64,000 nucleotides of DNA, from NCBI GenBank assembly GCA_022225965.2, contig JAKJXP020000005.1, positions 186,001-250,000 of the forward strand, read 5' to 3'. The stretch is from Diatrype stigma (Eukaryota > Ascomycota > Sordariomycetes > Xylariales > Diatrypaceae). A program made the translations under genes and the position numbers. The notes beneath the pieces are model-generated. The model was not told where the DNA came from. It saw only the letters and a list, made by a program, of their open reading frames with translations, and did not search any database. Numbering within the stretch: the stretch's first letter is position 1; each line of letters begins with the position of its first letter. Positions 57,478 to 64,000 of the stretch are shown here, one piece after another.

Positions 57478-60400
57478 ACGGAATCTGTTTTGGCCGATCG
57501 GTTGAGGGAGCGAGGCCTGCCGGGCTACTTCGGCATCCGCCCCGAGGTAAACGATTGGTTGAGAGGTGCGGTACCCATGCTGCTCTTGCTCTTGCTCGTG
57601 CTTTTGCGTGTATATAGTCATCCAGTTTTGTACATGAACATGAAGAATACGAAGAACATCTTGCCTCTCCACGAAGTCGCTGAGAAAATGCAAAGTTCAG
57701 TTACCCGGGATCTGGATTAGGCCTACTATCTATGACAAAGGAATGGCCCGATTACACCCATTATATTGTCACTATAATCCCCTCTCATATGGCGACTAGA
57801 ACTTTCAGTGAGAAACATGACCTCTGTATATACCACCACTAGGACAAACCTGAGAGTTCTCATACCTTCCTCTCTGCATGGGAAAGACTGTCAATATTTT
57901 CGAACGGCGTCAGCATTACGATGCCTATCCTGTGTCTTGAGCGCGCAGTTGCCCTTCCATAAACGTGGCTCATACTTTAGACTTCTTGGCGAACAACTTG
58001 GTAGTTAACGGAAAGAAGCATAAACATAGAGACCATCTGAGGTGGTTATACCGACGTGGTGTATAATAATACTCAACTACATCTTTATAACAACAATAAA
58101 AGCACGACCGGTAAGACTGTCTGGTAAGTCCTAGCATGCACGTCTTGAGAGGTATACATATGCCAGAAGAGTCTCTTCTACATGCTGAAAGTACTGGTCA
58201 TCGCATAGGACCTGAGATCTCGAGCGTAGAGGTGAGCATAGTCTGAGGAGGGCCTCCAACGCCACCTTCAGTACCTACAAGTAGGTAGCTATTAGGCCAG
58301 ACCACGTGGTTGTAATAACTTCTTGTTGCTTGGCCAGTGCAAGCGTGGTAATGACGACATCTCAGATCATAGGTGCTGAGTAGCTGGTTAGCTTCGTGCT
58401 TGATGGTGTCACATGGGGGAGTATGACCGCCAAGAGAAAGGCCTAGTTAGAGAGTGAGTGGGAGTTTACGGAGCCTCGAGGCAACACATACATACATATG
58501 TATCTACCTGACTCCTATTCGACATCGAGTCGCTACTCAAGATGGAAAACACCGCCCTCTCATGACCTAGATCTTCCTAACGCCACTGGAGTTCCCACGT
58601 GCTGTTATATAGTGAGAAGCGACCTCATGTTAGCCTACCCGAGGTGCGGGAGCCTAGAACCTAGGCACCTATTAAGTCAAAAGAAAAAGAGGCTCTTGGT
58701 GCTGTCTGTTAAAATCCCGAAACCCCGCGGATGAACAGACCTACTACCTATTTATAAGTTACCTATTTACGGATATAGATATTGTCCAGCGGCTGAGGTG
58801 AACACTATAATCCCATGACAAGGCAAGTTCATGATTCCCCTCGTTTTTTGGTAGAGTCTACAGATAAGGAAGAGAGGGTTGCCTGTCCGGGCGGAGAACC
58901 CGGGACTACCGAGTCCAATGACTTCCCCTGGCTGCCTGTAGTTGATAGCACGTCAGGAGTCAGCTGGAAGACAGACCTGCCTGCCTGCCCATCAGCCTAC
59001 CGCACCTACCCCCGGATAGGTAAGCGCTGTTACCTAGTTACAGCCTACAGGTATGTTTAGGCTTATCGTCATGCGTTATCAATGGTCCACTCAGGGGTCC
59101 GATGCTACGGTCTTAACGCACGTAATGTGAACGATTGACCACATACCCCATACCCCACCTCCCCGATCATCCGCGGTTCTTCATGATTTGACGAGTTGAT
59201 TTGACGAGTCATCACCAGTCGGGCTAGCGCATGTATTGTACCTATGTATCTGCATTACATGTTTGCGTACATGGATATCCAGAGAGAACTGACAGAGTGT
59301 CCGGTTGTATAACAGGCCTGTTGTATAAGTGCAGGTGTGTAAGTTGAGGTTTGATGACGCGCCAATCTGCTGCCTTCAGGTTACGCCGTTGCATGCAGGT
59401 GTATGGCAGCCCGCGTTGCCTCTTGCTTCCATTCTTCAAGGTCCCGATTGTATAGGTATTGAACTCGAACATCCAAACCCGGCGCTCCGGCTTTTGAGTG
59501 TACGGAGGTAGGTAGGCAGCAGCAGCAGATAAACTTCAGGCTCCCTGGTGCTTCAAGTGCTCGCACCTGGTTTGTAGATACCCTGACAAGGAAGCGGCGG
59601 TTAGAGGACCTCGGGAGAACCTGCCTGCTCGCTTGCCTCCTACGTGCCTGCTATGATTGTAGCCGACCCTGTTGGTGTGCTCTGTTGTATACCTGGCGGT
59701 TGCATGTCTGGCATGTGTGATACCTAGGTAGTAGTTGCCTTCCACACCTACACCTAGACGCACACCCACACACACTTCACAGATATTACACACATGAATG
59801 GAATGGACGCTGATACGCCCCGTCGCCTGCTACAAATCCTCGGGCAGGCGGAATACCCCATTGGACTTGAACCACGCTTGAACTTATCTGCTTACTTGTA
59901 TGAACGGAGAAGGGCACGTCAGTGCGTGAACCTCTGGTGGGCAACGGTGGGCTTTCGTAGCGGCGCATATACGATGTACCTTTTATGATTTTATGTAATT
60001 GCCAGGACGCACACACCGATACACGTCCAATGCACACGTTCATGGGTGTTGGCTGGTGACCACGAATCGGAAGAACACGTTTCATTATCAAGTAATTACA
60101 AGCTCAATAGCTCAAGACGGCTCAAGTGAAATAACGCCAAGGTCAAAGCCATGATTAGAGGCTCGTTTCAAAGCAAGGCTGAGGACCTGGAGGAGGATGG
60201 GAAGCGATTCGGGTAGAGTGATATCAACTTCACATTGGTTGGCTGTTGGTCAGGCGACTCACTTCATGGCAACTTCGACCTTGGGAATGACGACCTGACA
60301 AGTATGAAGTAAATGCCCCTGTAATTTGGCCAGGATACTGTGCATATTGAATAAATGCTAGCGCTGAATACCGGAGGTCAATCAAAGGACAGTTCTCAAC

Positions 60401-61946
60401 AAACGTTACCACGTGCATATCATTCAAACCAACCATATTGTGGACAATTGGCAATGGCAGAGTCCATTGACTAATGATAACTCGGAATAGCTAGAGATCT
60501 GTTACCGACATCTTCAACACCCTGAGTCCCTGACACCTGCCGTTACCCACACTGCCACACAATCAAGAGCCGAAACGGCAGGCAGTTTCCTTATCATTCA
60601 TGATTACTTCGTAGCACTGGGCTTACTGCGCAGACTGATAAGTGTAGATAGGTACGTAACCCCGAAGTCCTATCGTAGGTATGTTGATAAGTTATAGCTG
60701 GCTTGAGGGTCATGAGGTAGCACAGCCAACCAAATGGCGCACGTTATCGCTCCCTCTGTCCGCCAGGAACCTAGTTAGAGGGCGACGAAAACAACCCGGG
60801 CTGCCGGGGTTCCTGCTTCGCGACTCAGTATAGGAACGTGATTTGACAACTGCGTGTTGGTAATATGTAATACGCAATACGCAATACGCAACTCCTTATT
60901 AGTCTTTGAATAACTAATTTAGGTACCTGGTGCTAAGTGGTATGCACATATGTACGTAGTAATTAGTCTATAGCCTGACGCGATGATAAGAGGATGGCCC
61001 GCGACCTCGGAAGATGTGCTTCAGTCCGTCCTCTTCTCCTTCTAGCCTGTTCGCCCCCTTTCTGATCTGGACTCAACAAGTAACAGCTGTACGTGAACCA
61101 GCAAAACTCCGAATCTTCATCCGAATCTTTAGAAGCTTAGTTGTTCGAGTCGCCTTTGTGTGTGTGTGTAGAACTGTGTTCCGTTTGGAGACCGCATTCC
61201 CTGCAGATCCTCCCCTTCCGACCTTCAACGTCATCGCTCACCTACCGCATCGCCATTGCCGTTATCGATAAGCCTGACAAACGGCTGCCGCATTGTCATC
61301 GACAACCGTTTAATTAAGGCTTCTGGGTCATCGTCGTCTGAGTCATCGGCCAATGAGCAATACTTGAAAGCTGAAGGCTCCCGAAGACTCATTGTTTCTC
61401 TATTACGAACAAAGCCTCCTTTGCGCCTGACTTTGTGGTGCACCTGCTGCTTACCCGATCACTTCTTTCACTTACGAGACAAAGGCGCTTTCCCCCCCTT
61501 GCAAGCAGCCAGTTGAGTAACCGGCACAAGACCGTCCTTACCTCATCGACATAGCCGCCGTGTGACCTGATCTCGTCCTTTCCAGAACCCTTCCCCCTAG
61601 TGAATTTCCTTTGGACATCCGCTCTTCTTCACAAACCTATAGATCAACTATTCTTGACCACTTCTTCGACTTCTTTTAATTCCACAACCCACCCTACTTC
61701 GTAGTATATTTCTCCAGCTGTGCATCGTCATTGTAAAGGGTCTTGAACTCTTTTGCATCCCCATATTTCCAGTCTATTCTGTCAAGTAAGTCTTGGTATC
61801 ATCATCCTAAGGGCCCAACCAAGAACAAAGAAGCTTTCAAGGGTATAAGTCTGCAACGCAAGCTGGTGTCTCCCGGACAGACGTCATCTTTTGTAACCAA
61901 CATACCTCTGGCGAATTCGACCTCATCTCCCCCAAGACAAACAAAC
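57478..61946. other. Gene-free 4.5 kb between the AA9 gene and the 206-residue gene
   Basis: No supportable exon was found. It includes AACACATACATACATATGTAT-type sequence near 58490 and three TACGCAA units near 60870. The last kilobase (61000-61946) is pyrimidine-rich and may be promoter and leader; a GTAAGT at about 61786 could be a leader intron donor. Confidence 0.45.
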
Positions 61947-62639
61947 ATGGCTTTTGAGCAGACCAAGGATTTCCGAAGTGCCGCACATTCCTCGAAGCGC
62001 TTCAAGGAGCAGAAGACAAAGTGGTCTTTGGGAGCCCGACCATCCTCGGGAGTGTGGTGCAGTCCTTGGGATTCCAACGTGCTGCTCACCGGTAGTGAGA
62101 GCCAACGGGAAAAGATCCGGCCCATTCCTCAACCCAAGAGGTAAGTTGGTCCCTAGGCTAAAAGCAGGGAGACGTCTGGTGGACTGAACTTGGCGCTGAC
62201 TTGACCCGATAGCCGTCACCATAAGTCACAGAATGTAGTCAAGACACGGAACGCGCGCGTAACGCAAAACTTCCCGCAGAGCTATTCGCGAGCCAAATCC
62301 GAGGCCATAACGGAGTTGAACGATCCCTCCAACACCACGCGATCATCGATCTATGAAATGCTGTCTTCTCCCGTGGAGCGGCGAGCGAGCGGTTCGGATA
62401 ACTTCCTATACAGCTTCGATAGAACCGAGACGCCGGGCAAGCCCCTGTCGCTCGAGGTATTCCTCAAGACGAACCCGAGGGAGACAGAGAAGCTCGTCGA
62501 GAAAGAGTACGAGATCCTAGATGGCAACGGAGAGCCCCTTAAGGGTCGGAAGGCTCGGCGCGATCTTCGGCGACAGAGCCCTCACGCGATTCTAGAAGAA
62601 CCGGGGACCATCGAGGACGAGGGCTTCGAGCTGATTTAA
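61947..62639 (+). CDS. Small fungal protein of unknown function
   Basis: Exons 61947-62140 and 62213-62639 give 206 residues. The 72-nt intron (GTAAGT donor, CTGAC branch site, ATAG acceptor) joins IPQPKS to RHHKSQ. The protein is hydrophilic and has no signal peptide or membrane segment. A Ser/Lys-rich N-terminal half contains WSLGARPSSGVWCSPWDSN. The C-terminal half has YSFDRTETPGKPLSLEVFLK and TEKLVEKEYEILDGNGEPLKG, then RKARRDLRR and an acidic end (EEPGTIEDEGFELI). The EKEYEILDGNGEPLKG segment reads like a small conserved module, but I do not recognise the family. The ATG at 61947 is chosen because upstream in-frame sequence looks like leader. Confidence is moderate because only splice consistency and codon pattern support it. 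Confidence 0.78.
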
Positions 62640-64000
62640 CCCGGCGTCATGTTGGGCCTACCCAGGCCCATCTGGCACGACACTCGCTTGAGTTTCCCAC
62701 ACGATATCTTTCTTGGCAGTACAGTTCCCTAGCTCTTGTAATTTCCTCATGTACACTTCCACTTCTGCATCGTATCGTCATAACTTCGGAGTTTGGTGGC
62801 GGCAGTGCGAAGTTCGGAACGAGAGTCCGCGGCGGGGTTAGAGTTTTCGCTTCGTTAATCAGACACGACTGGCATGAGTTTGTTTCATTCTTCCTGAGCG
62901 TTCAGGAGAGCGCGCATTGCCCGCAAGAGGGATTTCTGTAATAGACCTTTTCTTTTCTTCGCTGCACTCGCTATACATGGGTAGACTTAGCTTTATACAT
63001 TAGTTAGCTAGCCAGTCATGACTTTATATGCATGGCTGGCTTTGAGATGACCTGTGTTTTCTCCCGATTCCCCGTGCAAGACGTGACGGCCAGAGCAGAG
63101 TGAAATCTTTTTATGGCGTGCTACGGCATGGCGTCTTCAAATCGAGATGCATAGCCTTCGAACCACTGGACCATGGAGAATTCATCTTCGGTCTTCAGCA
63201 CACCTGACTGAATCTCGCCAGTGCAGTAACTGTATGACTGTAAAGGGTTGATTTGAGTTGTCTCGCGAATAACCCACACCAAGCATGTTGCATGCGCGTG
63301 CGATTGTTGTGAAAAGTGCAGCCGCCCTCGGGATTGAGGGAGGAGATCGGGACAGCCATTTTTTGGTGGGAATCTGAAAAAATCCGATTATGTGTGGAAT
63401 TCTATGGTTCGTGCGTGTATTATGTAAGAATGAGGTCACGTTATCTCATCCGTTTAGGGGCGTTTTCCATTACAACTGAATGTGCTTGGCTATCGTCCCT
63501 CCATTATTCCATCTCTACAGTGTTCCTTGGCTTCAATGATCAATGGTTTTAAAACTCACATCTCAAGTCGTTTCCCCCGTGATATTACGTGGAGGTTTCC
63601 CCTCAAGTCTGGTATTCAATTTCTTATGAGAAACCTTCTCTCTCGAAGACAGAGGAGGACGGAACTTAAATCTGCGATTCAGGACGCAACGTGACTGAAA
63701 TGCAGTGAGACCCGTATTTGCGGACGGGGTTCCCGTGAGAGCCGCAATGCCCTTCTCGTGCGTGCCAGATAGGCGGGATGCACGGCCACCGACTCGTGAA
63801 TCCGAATTTGCCCTCGAGATGACGGCAAGGCATGTATAACCATGTCGGAAAGCCACGGAGAGAGCAAGCGCGAATGCGGTATCGTCAATAGTTAGCGACG
63901 GTGCCTACTACGCGCCTTGAGGCTCAAAGATACCCTCATCAGCCGTGATATCCTAGGTCAGGTATCTAGCCTCGTTCCCGATGCCAGTCAACTAATCAAA
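62640..64000. other. Terminal intergenic sequence
   Basis: About 1.36 kb up to the right edge with no supportable exon. Frames at 63316-63888 overlap on both strands and lack splice-consistent partners. Confidence 0.5.

Overview
The window looks like nuclear DNA of a filamentous ascomycete, most likely a sordariomycete close to Sordariales. Genes carry short GT-AG introns (roughly 50 to 220 nt) with CTAAC/CTGAC-type branch sites, third codon positions are often G or C, and the gene set includes a PRO1-like Zn2Cys6 regulator, an AA9 polysaccharide monooxygenase and a DUF3716-type protein. No transposon, CRISPR array, rRNA or convincing tRNA was found.

Layout: a WDR5/Swd3-like WD40 gene runs off the left edge (minus). 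Then come an Isc1-type phospholipase C (plus), a C2H2 + DUF3716 + cupin-like protein (plus), cytosolic tyrosyl-tRNA synthetase (plus), a superoxide-dismutase-like mitoribosomal protein (plus), a Cys-rich single-pass membrane protein (minus), a type II haloacid-dehalogenase-like hydrolase (minus) and the PRO1-like regulator (minus). A gene-free stretch of about 8.2 kb follows. Next are a SAM-PH protein (plus), an MCH-type MFS transporter (minus), AP-3 beta (minus), an unknown 291-residue protein (plus), kinetochore Nuf2 (minus), a gene-free stretch of about 5.6 kb, a disordered 815-residue protein (plus), a thioredoxin (plus), an AA9 enzyme (plus) and an unknown 206-residue protein (plus).

The genes are unrelated housekeeping, trafficking, chromosome, developmental and secretory functions, so this is an ordinary chromosomal arm and not a biosynthetic cluster or a mobile island. 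Two adjacent minus-strand genes (MFS, AP-3 beta) and one convergent pair (291-residue protein and Nuf2, 212 bp apart) are the only tight arrangements. About half of the window is intergenic.

The points most worth a second look are a SAM-PH gene whose first coding exon is only the start codon, a thioredoxin with a presequence and an internal start, an RS-rich N-terminus on a WDR5 homologue, the long repeat-rich upstream region of the PRO1-like gene, and two strong G-quadruplex motifs. All gene models were spliced by eye and need transcript support.
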